Assembly (NCBI GenBank): GCA_937914785.1
Contig: CALGIV010000078.1
Coordinates: 1-8,997 of the forward strand
Reading direction: 5' to 3'
Source of the DNA: an uncultured Eubacteriaceae bacterium
GTDB lineage: Bacteria; Bacillota; Clostridia; Eubacteriales; UBA1433
Length of the DNA stretch: 8,997 nt
This document shows, piece after piece, positions 1 through 5,895 of the stretch. A program made the position numbers and the translations under genes. Below the pieces are notes generated by a model, which was given only the letters and a program-made list of their open reading frames with translations, did no database searches and was not told where the DNA came from. How positions within the stretch are numbered: position 1 is the stretch's first letter; each line of letters begins with the position of its first letter.

Positions 1-1
1 C

Positions 2-61
2 GCGATTCGTGAAGGCGGCAGGACGGTTGGCTCCGGTGTTGTGGCTGAGGTTGTTGAATAA
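2..61 (+). CDS. tuf: Elongation factor Tu, C-terminal end (partial)
   Basis: The window opens inside a gene whose last 19 codons read AIREGGRTVGSGVVAEVVE followed by TAA at 59-61. This is the characteristic C-terminal strand of EF-Tu domain 3, where the REGGRTVG(A/S)GVV motif is almost invariant. EF-Tu is the GTPase that delivers aminoacyl-tRNA to the ribosome in the cytoplasm. Only the tail is present, so the GTPase domain cannot be examined. An intrinsic terminator follows within 15 bases, so this tuf copy is the last gene of its transcript and is not followed by rpsJ and the S10 operon. Identification rests on the short but highly conserved tail. Confidence 0.93.
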   Translation, partial: AIREGGRTVGSGVVAEVVE

Positions 62-73
62 AATTAAGTTAGC

Positions 74-110
74 AAAGCGGTATCCTCCGGGATACTGCTT
101 TTATTTTATT
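74..110 (+). terminator. Intrinsic terminator after tuf
   Basis: The arms AAGCGGTATCC (75-85) and GGATACTGCTT (90-100) form an 11-bp stem with one G-T wobble (G80 against T95/T96 region) and a 4-base loop. A T-rich tract (TTTTATTTTATT) begins at 99, and A74 can extend the stem by pairing with T101. Hairpin plus T-tract directly downstream of the tuf stop is a textbook Rho-independent terminator. Confidence 0.92.
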
Positions 111-119
111 TGCGGTGTA

Positions 120-148
120 TTGTCTTGTCTTTTTAAACGTGCTATAAT
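120..148 (+). promoter_or_regulatory. Putative housekeeping promoter for the kinase-mntP-ATPase-HD run
   Basis: A perfect -10 hexamer TATAAT lies at 143-148. Seventeen bases upstream is TTGTCT (120-125), which matches the TTGACA -35 consensus at four of six positions. Transcription would start near 155 and give a leader of about 35-40 bases before the GTG at 192. It is the only good sigma-A-type promoter I see between the tuf terminator and the HD gene. It could therefore serve the whole run of genes up to 4905. Confidence 0.7.
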
Positions 149-191
149 GAGTCATAATGCATAATGTCGTAGTAAGGTATAAAGGTGTAAG

Positions 192-1127
192 GTGAAAATA
201 TTAGTAGCAGGCAGTGCGAATATCGATGTGGTTGGTCTGAGTGATAAGCGCCTGATCGTTTATGGCAATAACAAAGGAAAAGTAATGATTAAAGACGGCG
301 GCACTGCACGCAATATTGCGGCAAACAGCATTGAACTGGGGTTGCCGGTCAGCCTTCTTACTGCAGTTGGCGAAGATGAGATGGGCAGGAACCTGCTTGC
401 CAATATGATAGAAATGGGTGCCAGCACGATCCCCAGCACACGCATTGCCGGCGCACAGACACCGATTAACATCAAGCTCATCGATAACGATAGAGCGTTG
501 TATAACAATGTGTATTCAGAACCGCTCTCAAAGCTGTTGCGTGTGAACTATGTAAAAAAAGTTACGGCAGACAGATACGATATTTTATTGGCCGACACTT
601 CCCTTGGTGAAGACGTGCTGCGGTATTTTACGAGTTTTGTCCAGATCAAGGAACGTATTCTGATCCCGGCTTTCGGCGAAGAGGTCGATGAGTTAACCGA
701 GATGATGTGCAAGTTTAATACGTTGATTGTCGATGCGGACAGTGCGGAGTTGAGCACGAAAATGTTCGTTCGCGGCGTACAGGATGCGAAAGACTGTGCG
801 CGCCACCTTTTGACACTGGGGTTCCGCAATGTGTTTATTCTGATGGATGAACGCGGTGTTGTTGCGGCTGACAGCATAAATGTTTTGCACGTTCCTTCAT
901 TTAAAGCACAGCATTATGGCAGTCAGGCGGCGTGGGACGGCTTTGCCGCGGGCATCGTTTATACGAGTGCAAATAATTTGCCGATTTTTCAAAAGGCACT
1001 CTTTGCGATGGCGGCTTATGCGCAGGCGGCGAGGTGTGAGTTCAGCAATGAAAAGTTCTCATTGGATACAGTCGGGAATATTTTATTGAATGGGGAAAAA
1101 AACGAGGAATTAACCGAAGAAGAATAG
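192..1127 (+). CDS. PfkB-family carbohydrate/nucleoside kinase-like protein, divergent
   Basis: The 311-residue protein belongs to the PfkB/ribokinase superfamily, which phosphorylates sugars or nucleosides with ATP in the cytoplasm. The N-terminal signature is clear: a first strand MKILVAGSANIDVVG, then GGTARNIAANSIELG (36-50), which has the GG-x-x-RNIA form typical of pseudouridine-kinase-like members, and AVGEDEMGRNLL (58-69). The C-terminal half is eroded. The GAGD anion hole reads A246-A247-W248-D249 followed by GFAAG, so the catalytic Asp249 is kept but the glycines are lost. The N-x-x-E motif appears as D183-S184-A185-E186, and the usual glycine of the V-T-x-G strand is Asp (about 219). 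The start is GTG with AAAGG (181-185) six bases upstream. The substrate cannot be named; altered or lost catalysis is possible. The gene heads a same-strand run, 38 bases before mntP. Confidence 0.82.
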   Translation: MKILVAGSANIDVVGLSDKRLIVYGNNKGKVMIKDGGTARNIAANSIELGLPVSLLTAVGEDEMGRNLLANMIEMGASTIPSTRIAGAQTPINIKLIDNDRALYNNVYSEPLSKLLRVNYVKKVTADRYDILLADTSLGEDVLRYFTSFVQIKERILIPAFGEEVDELTEMMCKFNTLIVDADSAELSTKMFVRGVQDAKDCARHLLTLGFRNVFILMDERGVVAADSINVLHVPSFKAQHYGSQAAWDGFAAGIVYTSANNLPIFQKALFAMAAYAQAARCEFSNEKFSLDTVGNILLNGEKNEELTEEE

Positions 1128-1165
1128 GATAATATACGAATAAGAGACGACAGGCGGAGGATCGG

Positions 1166-1726
1166 GTGAGCGGTTTTACGTTAATCATTATGGCTGTTGG
1201 GTTGGCTATGGACGCTTCGGCGGCAGCCATTACCAACGGGATGTGTAATAAAGACGCACCAATAAAGTATGGTTTTTTAATAGGGTTATATTTTGGCGGA
1301 TTTCAGGCCGCTATGCCGCTGATCGGCTATTATGTCGCCAGCGGTTTTCGTGTAGTGGTCGCATTGTTTGACCATTGGATTGCGTTAATCATTTTATCGT
1401 TTTTGGGTTTGAAGATGATCTACGGCGCGGTAAAAAAGGAAGATCCTGTTCAGGCGGCCGTTACATTGACGAATAAGTCTTTGTTGTTGCAGGCGTTTGC
1501 GACGAGCATCGACGCACTCATTGTCGGCGTTGGGCTTGCTGTCATAGAAGTAAACATTGCCTTAGCCGTTACGGCGATTGGTGTTGTCACGTTTGTCCTC
1601 AGCATTGTCGCCTTTAAAATCGGTCAGGCTTTTGGCGGGAAGTTGGGCAAGAAGGCAGAAATACTGGGCGGCGCAATTCTGATTGTGATTGGATTGAAGA
1701 TTTTCATTGAACATATATTTGTATAG
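1166..1726 (+). CDS. mntP: Manganese efflux pump MntP
   Basis: The 186-residue integral membrane protein matches the MntP (YebN) family, which exports Mn2+ across the cytoplasmic membrane and protects against manganese overload. Six hydrophobic segments fall at about 3-24, 34-55, 68-89, 106-127, 130-153 and 164-184. The two duplicated signature segments are visible: AMDASAAAITNG with Asp16 in helix 1, and ATSIDALIVGVGLA with Asp116 in helix 4. The family tail GKKAEILGGAILIVIGLKI is also intact. Length is normal. The GTG start has GGCGGAGG (1153-1160) five bases upstream. The 38-base gap to the preceding gene is too short for the Mn-sensing yybP-ykoY riboswitch that often precedes this family, and I see no other control element. 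The stop overlaps the possible GTG start of the next gene by one base. Confidence 0.94.
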   Translation: MSGFTLIIMAVGLAMDASAAAITNGMCNKDAPIKYGFLIGLYFGGFQAAMPLIGYYVASGFRVVVALFDHWIALIILSFLGLKMIYGAVKKEDPVQAAVTLTNKSLLLQAFATSIDALIVGVGLAVIEVNIALAVTAIGVVTFVLSIVAFKIGQAFGGKLGKKAEILGGAILIVIGLKIFIEHIFV

Positions 1727-1740
1727 TGAGGGATTCAAAA

Positions 1741-2193
1741 TTGGAACAGTATTATCAACAAACGATTGAAAATGTTGCACGGAATTTACAGACGGATATC
1801 TCATCCGGCTTAAGCCAGGGCGAATCGGATGAACGCATTCGCAAGTATGGGGCGAATGAAATTGCCGCCAAGAAACCGAAGACGAAAATACAGGTGTTTT
1901 TATCGCAGTTGAAAGACCCGCTGATTTATATTTTGCTCGCGGCGGCGGCAATCTCGATTTTCTTAAAAGAGGCCGGCGATGCGATAATTATCCTGGCAGT
2001 CGTCGTTTTGAATGCCATTATCGGTATGTCGCAGGAATCCAAAGCGGAAAAGGCGCTGGAAGCGATTCAAAAAATGTCACAGCCGATGGCGCTTGTAAAA
2101 CGCGATGGAAAAATCACACAGGTTGCAGCACGTGATATCACAGTCGGTGATGTTGTTGTCCTGGAGGCAGGGGGGTTGTACCTGCCGATTTGA
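1741..2193 (+). CDS. P-type Ca2+/Mn2+ ATPase, N-terminal fragment before the frame break
   Basis: This fragment carries the cation-ATPase N-terminal domain, membrane helices M1 and M2, and the first half of the actuator domain. It ends at V-G-D-V-V-V-L-E-A-G-G, where the frame runs into Leu-Tyr-Leu-Pro-Ile and TGA (2191-2193). The family continues with (D/x)-x-VPAD, and exactly that (V-V-P-A-D-L-K-L-T-E-T) is encoded from 2175 one frame back. Fragment and downstream part therefore form one gene broken at the six-G run 2170-2175. I prefer the TTG at 1741 as start because GAGGGA (1728-1733) stands seven bases upstream and family members begin about there. GTG at 1726, overlapping the mntP stop, is in frame but has no Shine-Dalgarno sequence. 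Alone this 150-residue piece cannot be a working pump. Confidence 0.85.
   Translation: MEQYYQQTIENVARNLQTDISSGLSQGESDERIRKYGANEIAAKKPKTKIQVFLSQLKDPLIYILLAAAAISIFLKEAGDAIIILAVVVLNAIIGMSQESKAEKALEAIQKMSQPMALVKRDGKITQVAARDITVGDVVVLEAGGLYLPI
2166..2186 (+). other. Frame-break site: six-G run inside a small inverted repeat
   Basis: Six G stand at 2170-2175, read as two GGG codons. Restoring the ATPase frame requires reading one extra G, or a -1 slip of the ribosome on the second GGG; either gives Gly-Gly-Val-Val-Pro-Ala-Asp. The run overlaps an inverted repeat, GGCAGG (2166-2171) and CCTGCC (2181-2186), with a 9-base loop. Possible causes are a base dropped in sequencing, a real one-base deletion, phase variation of the G run, or slippage during transcription or translation. 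No strong downstream stimulatory structure is obvious, so a dropped base or a mutation is the simplest reading. Confidence 0.75.
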
Positions 2194-4400
2194 AATTGAC
2201 AGAAACTGTAAATTTAAAAATTGATGAGGCGGCCCTGACGGGTGAAAGTACGGCAGTGGATAAAGATGCCGGCACTGTTTTGGAAGGCAAGGTAGCGTTA
2301 GGGGACCGCATTAATATGGCTTACGCTTCGACGAATGTGACGTACGGCCGTGGAGAAGGCATTGTTGTGGCAACGGCGATGGAGACGGAAATGGGAAAAA
2401 TTGCCGCGATGCTTTCCGGTGAAAAAGAAGGGATGACGCCGCTGCAAAAGCGTTTGGCTGATTTAGGCAAGTTGCTTGGCTTTGTGGCGATCGGCATTTG
2501 CGTTTTACTCTTTGTGGTGGCGATGTTACAAAAGCGTGATTTGACCGAAATGCTCCTGACGGCGATTTCGCTTGCCGTTGCGGCCGTGCCGGAAGGGTTA
2601 CCGGCGACGGTGACCATTGTGCTGGCATTGGGCGTGCAGCGGATGGCGAAGGTCAATACGATCGTACGCAAACTGCCTGCCGTCGAGACGCTTGGCGCGG
2701 TCAGCGTCGTGTGTTCTGATAAGACGGGGACGCTGACGCAAAATAAGATGACAGTGACGAAAATATATGTTTTCGACGAATTGCGGGAAGTCGAGGCCTT
2801 GGACCAACAAAAGGATGCGCTGTTCCTCGAAGGCTTCGTCTTGTGTAACGATGCCGTGCTGGAAGGCGACAAACGGCTTGGAGATCCGACAGAGCTCGCT
2901 TTGCTGGATATGGGGCTTAAATTTGGGCTCGATCGCTCAAGCCTTCAAGCGGAGATGCCGCGTATCAATGAGCAGGCGTTTGATTCCGAGCGTAAGCTGA
3001 TGACGACTGTCCATCAGCGCGCAGATAAAGAAGTCATCGCCTATACAAAAGGCGCCGTAGATGTTATGCTTGCCGGTCGCTGTATCAATATTTACGATCA
3101 GGGGCAGGTGCGACCGATTACGGAGGCGGATAAAGCGCGTATCCGCGCCGCTTCAGATGCGATGGCGGATACGGCGTTGCGCGTATTGGCGTTGGCGTAT
3201 GAAGAAAATGATGACAGTGCCGATGAAGAAGGCATTACTTTTATCGGCCTTGTCGGTATGATTGATCCGCCGCGTGAAGAGGCGAAGACCTCTGTTGAAG
3301 CCTTTAAGCGGGCATCGATTAAAACGGTAATGATTACCGGAGACCATAAGAATACCGCGTTTGCCATCGCGAAAGAACTTGGTATTGCCGAGCGTATGGA
3401 ACAGTGTATTACCGGGCAGGAAATTGATCAGATGAGTCAGGAGGAGTTGAACGAGCATGCGCAGGACTTATGTGTATTTGCGCGCGTTTCGCCGGAGAAC
3501 AAGGTGGCGATTGTCAAGGCCTATCAATCGAATGGCCAGATCGTCTCGATGACAGGAGATGGTGTAAACGACGCGCCGTCGTTGAAGGCAGCCGATATTG
3601 GTGTTGCGATGGGCATTACGGGAACGGAAGTGTCTAAAGGTGCGGCCGATATGGTATTGGCAGACGATAACTTTTCGACGATTGAAAAAGCGGTGGAAGA
3701 AGGGCGGACAATTTATAATAATATCCGCAAATCCGTGGTCTTTCTGCTATCATCAAATTGGGGCGAAATCGTCTCGATGTTCGTGGCGATTGTTCTCGGT
3801 TTGGCAGCGCCGCTGCGCGCCGTGCATATCTTGTGGGTGAATCTGATTACGGATACGTTGCCGGGGCTGGCTTTAGGAGTCGATGCGAAGGAACGGGATG
3901 TTATGGGGGCGCCGCCGCGGGATTCAAATGAGAGCCTGTTTGCGGGTGGCAAGATGAAGATTATCGGCATCAACGGCCTGATTATCGGGCTGGCAACGCT
4001 CGGCGCATTTTTGTACGTGCCCGTATCGGCGTTGCTCAGAAGCGGGACGGCGATTTCGCTTACTGCGATCAATACAGCGCTGGCTTCCGAACTGGTGCGC
4101 GCTCAAACGTATGCGTTTGTGACATTGGCGCTTTCTCAATTGTTCTATGCCGTTGGGATGCGCAGCTTTGAAACCCCGGTCTTTAAAATGAATCATAAAT
4201 CGAATCGTTTGATGATTCTGGCCTTTGTACTGGGAATCGGTCTGCAAGTGTGCGTGACGACGATTCCGGCTTTGAATACGTTGTTCTCGACGACAAGTCT
4301 GGGCTTGCTGGAATGGATTGGGTTGCTCCTTGTATCCACTATCCCACTTTGGTTCAATGAGTTGATTTTCAAAACAAAGGAAAGGCATCGACATCAATAA
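2190..4400 (+). CDS. P-type Ca2+/Mn2+-transporting ATPase (P2A type), main body after the frame break
   Basis: This is most of a P2A ATPase of the SERCA/PMR1/LMCA1 kind, which pumps Ca2+ or Mn2+ out of the cytoplasm using ATP. Visible motifs, numbered in this fragment, are TGES of the actuator (17-20), PEGLP in M4 (134-138), the phosphorylation site DKTGTLT (Asp177), GDPTE (231-235), KGA (287-289), TGDH (383-386) and TGDGVNDAP (455-463). M5 has SSNWGE (Asn523, Glu526), and M6 has NLITD (Asn551, Thr554, Asp555), which match SERCA Ca2+ ligands. In M8 a Gln stands about where SERCA site I has Glu908. TTG 2190 is only a formal start: it has no Shine-Dalgarno sequence, and a product from it would lack M1, M2 and half the actuator. 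Joined across the G run the protein would have 886 residues, a normal length. The downstream coding sequence shows no further decay. Confidence 0.88.
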   Translation: MKLTETVNLKIDEAALTGESTAVDKDAGTVLEGKVALGDRINMAYASTNVTYGRGEGIVVATAMETEMGKIAAMLSGEKEGMTPLQKRLADLGKLLGFVAIGICVLLFVVAMLQKRDLTEMLLTAISLAVAAVPEGLPATVTIVLALGVQRMAKVNTIVRKLPAVETLGAVSVVCSDKTGTLTQNKMTVTKIYVFDELREVEALDQQKDALFLEGFVLCNDAVLEGDKRLGDPTELALLDMGLKFGLDRSSLQAEMPRINEQAFDSERKLMTTVHQRADKEVIAYTKGAVDVMLAGRCINIYDQGQVRPITEADKARIRAASDAMADTALRVLALAYEENDDSADEEGITFIGLVGMIDPPREEAKTSVEAFKRASIKTVMITGDHKNTAFAIAKELGIAERMEQCITGQEIDQMSQEELNEHAQDLCVFARVSPENKVAIVKAYQSNGQIVSMTGDGVNDAPSLKAADIGVAMGITGTEVSKGAADMVLADDNFSTIEKAVEEGRTIYNNIRKSVVFLLSSNWGEIVSMFVAIVLGLAAPLRAVHILWVNLITDTLPGLALGVDAKERDVMGAPPRDSNESLFAGGKMKIIGINGLIIGLATLGAFLYVPVSALLRSGTAISLTAINTALASELVRAQTYAFVTLALSQLFYAVGMRSFETPVFKMNHKSNRLMILAFVLGIGLQVCVTTIPALNTLFSTTSLGLLEWIGLLLVSTIPLWFNELIFKTKERHRHQ

Positions 4401-4404
4401 CACG

Positions 4405-4905
4405 ATGAAAATGGATTATGGAGAAATTGAGCGACTGCGTGATTTAGCGGGTATGCTGCCACATATCCGCGCGCATTGCGACGCCGTTGCCAATAAAGCT
4501 GTGGAATTGGCGCGGCGGTTGAATGCACACGGATATAAATTGGATATTGATCTGATCGATTGTGGTGCGCGGTTGCACGATATTATGCGTTTGGAGGCCA
4601 ATCACGCCCGGGCCGGTGCCGACTTTCTGCGGTCGCAGGGTCATTATGCCGTGGCGGAAGTCGTCGAGAGGCATATGCGTTTGCCGAAGGATGAATCCAG
4701 TCCGTTAGATGAATGTGCGCTCGTTTTTTTCGTCGATAAAATTATGCGGGAAGACGAACTGGTCGATGTGCACACGCGTTACGAGCATGCGCTGAATATG
4801 TATGCTGCCGATACGCCGGGCGGGCAGTCGGTAAGGCGCAACATGAACACAGCGCTCTGTATTCAGAGGAAGATTGAAGAAGTGTTGAACTGTGAATTTG
4901 AATAA
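4405..4905 (+). CDS. HD-domain phosphohydrolase
   Basis: The 166-residue protein has the metal-binding arrangement of the HD superfamily: His24 in AHCDAV, the His58-Asp59 pair in ARLHDI, His67 in NHARAGADFL, His90 in ERHMRLP and Asp111 in FFVDKI. Such proteins hydrolyse phosphate esters of nucleotides or other small molecules at a one- or two-metal site in the cytoplasm; the substrate here is unknown. There is no fused regulatory or nucleotidyltransferase domain. The start ATG lies four bases after the ATPase stop, so translation is probably coupled; the Shine-Dalgarno match is poor, and a second in-frame ATG (4411) is possible. The stop TAA (4903-4905) abuts the stop of the convergent yjbQ gene. 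Its link to the metal pumps is positional only. Confidence 0.85.
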   Translation: MKMDYGEIERLRDLAGMLPHIRAHCDAVANKAVELARRLNAHGYKLDIDLIDCGARLHDIMRLEANHARAGADFLRSQGHYAVAEVVERHMRLPKDESSPLDECALVFFVDKIMREDELVDVHTRYEHALNMYAADTPGGQSVRRNMNTALCIQRKIEEVLNCEFE

Positions 4906-5301
4906 TTAATCCCCGATGATTTTGATATAGTATGTGCGCGTTCGCGGGCCGTCGTATTCTGCAAAGAAGATACCCTGCCAGGTGCCGAGTATCGGTTTTC
5001 TTTCTTCGATAATCAGGCTGACGCTGCTGCCTGTGACGAGCGCTTTTAAATGCGCTGCACTGTTGCCTTCCATATGACGGAAGGCTTTATTATCATAGAA
5101 AACTTCTCGCAGGGCGAAAAGCAAGTCGTAGACGACATCGGCATCCGCATTTTCATTGATTGTAATACCGGCAGTCGTATGCGGGCAATAAACTATTGCG
5201 ATCCCGCTGGTAACAGTGCTTTGCAGAATAGCGTTTTTTACGCTGGCGGTAATGTCCGTATAGCTTTCGCGGCCTGTTTTCAAGGTTTGTTTTATCAGCA
5301 T
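4906..5301 (-). CDS. yjbQ: YjbQ/UPF0047 family protein (secondary thiamine-phosphate synthase-type enzyme)
   Basis: The 131-residue protein is a full-length UPF0047/YjbQ member. Hallmarks are PHTTAGITINENAD (40-53, His41), the RHMEGNSAAH stretch with His76 and His84, HLKALVTGSSV (84-94), and the C-terminal LGTWQGIFFAEYDGPR (105-120). The three histidines form the family's presumed metal site. Some members show weak thiamine-phosphate synthase activity, but the physiological role is unsettled, so the name should be read cautiously. On the minus strand the ATG (5301-5299) is preceded by AGGAGGG (plus 5309-5315) at a spacing of seven. A TATACT -10-like hexamer (plus 5326-5331) lies just upstream, but its -35 is poor. 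The gene is divergent from spoIIID and convergent with the HD gene. Confidence 0.9.
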   Translation of the reverse strand: MLIKQTLKTGRESYTDITASVKNAILQSTVTSGIAIVYCPHTTAGITINENADADVVYDLLFALREVFYDNKAFRHMEGNSAAHLKALVTGSSVSLIIEERKPILGTWQGIFFAEYDGPRTRTYYIKIIGD

Positions 5302-5369
5302 AGTATATCCCTCCTGGCAGAGATAAGTATAGCGTAATAATGAAAATAATGCCTGAATTCATTTAGTAA

Positions 5370-5398
5370 GTATATTTCCCGGCAATGTCACATAGTTA
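5370..5398 (+). promoter_or_regulatory. Candidate sigma-E-type promoter for spoIIID
   Basis: GTATATT (5370-5376) and CATAGTTA (5391-5398) are separated by 14 bases. They resemble the mother-cell sigma-E consensus as known from Bacillus subtilis (-35 close to KMATATT, -10 close to CATACAAT, spacer near 14). Transcription would start near 5405, about 25 bases before the spoIIID ATG. Bacillus spoIIID is itself transcribed by sigma-E, which makes the match meaningful. No good sigma-A promoter is seen in the same gap. The last four bases of the -10 diverge from consensus. Confidence 0.5.
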
Positions 5399-5428
5399 TT
5401 AATTGAGACATTCAAACGGGAGAATGAT

Positions 5429-5686
5429 ATGAAAGACTATATTATGCAGCGTGTATTAGGGGAAGCTGAATATATTTTGGAAACCGGCGCGACGGTTCGT
5501 CAAACGGCGAAAAAATTTATGATCAGCAAGAGTACGGTACATAAGGATATGACAGAGCGTCTGGTGACGATGAACAAACAAATGGCCAGCGATGTAGGCA
5601 AAGTTTTGGAGAAGAACAAATCGGAGCGTCATATACGCGGCGGTATGGCGACGCGCCAGAAGTATAGTTCGAATAAACGTCGTTAG
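5429..5686 (+). CDS. spoIIID: Sporulation transcription factor SpoIIID
   Basis: The 85-residue protein matches SpoIIID, the small DNA-binding regulator that activates and represses mother-cell genes during endospore formation. The opening KDYIMQRVLGEAEYILETGATVRQTA, then the helix-turn-helix KKFMISKSTVHKDMTERL (28-45) with the diagnostic SKSTVHKD, are followed by the basic C-terminal segment SERHIRGGMATRQKYS (65-80) that also contacts DNA. Length equals the family norm. The ATG has GGGAG (5418-5422) six bases upstream. The gene is monocistronic: it is flanked by the divergent yjbQ upstream and by a strong terminator downstream. Its presence is the best evidence that the host forms spores. Confidence 0.96.
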   Translation: MKDYIMQRVLGEAEYILETGATVRQTAKKFMISKSTVHKDMTERLVTMNKQMASDVGKVLEKNKSERHIRGGMATRQKYSSNKRR

Positions 5687-5703
5687 CAGCAGATATTTCG
5701 GGA

Positions 5704-5746
5704 GAGCTTATAATGAGGAGTCATTATAAGTTCTTCTTTTGTTTTA
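5704..5746 (+). terminator. Intrinsic terminator after spoIIID
   Basis: A perfect 10-bp stem, CTTATAATGA (5707-5716) with TCATTATAAG (5721-5730), closes a GGAG loop. It extends to 13 bp through G5706-T5731 (wobble), A5705-T5732 and G5704-C5733. A T-rich tract (5731-5745) follows. The stem is AT-rich but long. It begins 18 bases after the spoIIID stop and separates that gene from the thyX transcript. Confidence 0.88.
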
Positions 5747-5790
5747 TAAAGAGATATGATACAATAAATTACACTTTTATTTTTGGATTT

Positions 5791-5820
5791 TTGAGAATCT
5801 TGAACAGAAAAAGATATATT
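5791..5820 (+). promoter_or_regulatory. Putative promoter of the thyX-rlmB-rae1-sigH cluster
   Basis: TTGAGA (5791-5796) and TATATT (5815-5820) each match the sigma-A consensus at five of six positions, with an 18-base spacer. Transcription would start near 5827, leaving a leader of about 70 bases before the thyX ATG. A second possible site is an extended -10, TGA-TACAAT (5757-5765), but it has no matching -35. The interval 5746-5895 otherwise holds only AT-rich sequence with phased A-tracts and no gene. Confidence 0.5.
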
Positions 5821-5895
5821 TATTACGAAGTAACAAATCTTTTGACAAAATATTGCAAAATGTGCAAAAAGCCTGTTATATGATTGAGGTGGACG

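Noticed and set aside
1128..1165. Possible yybP-ykoY manganese riboswitch before mntP
   Set aside because: Only 38 bases separate mntP from the preceding gene, far too few for this riboswitch, and the leader at 150-191 is also too short.
2190..2200. Independent translation restart of the ATPase at TTG 2190
   Set aside because: No Shine-Dalgarno sequence at a workable distance, and the product would lack M1, M2 and half of the actuator domain. The frame break is a better explanation.
2311..2872. Long minus-strand reading frames opposite the ATPase
   Set aside because: They are antisense shadows of strongly conserved ATPase coding sequence, with no family signature.
5758..5765. GATACAAT as a sigma-E or sigma-K -10 element before thyX
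   Set aside because: No sigma-E or sigma-K type -35 at the required spacing, and thyX is expected to be a growth gene. An extended -10 reading is at least as good.
5842..5881. Perfect TTGACA (5842-5847) as the -35 of a thyX promoter
   Set aside because: No -10-like hexamer stands 16-19 bases downstream. The nearest candidate TTATAT (5876-5881) is 28 bases away and would start transcription at the ribosome-binding site.
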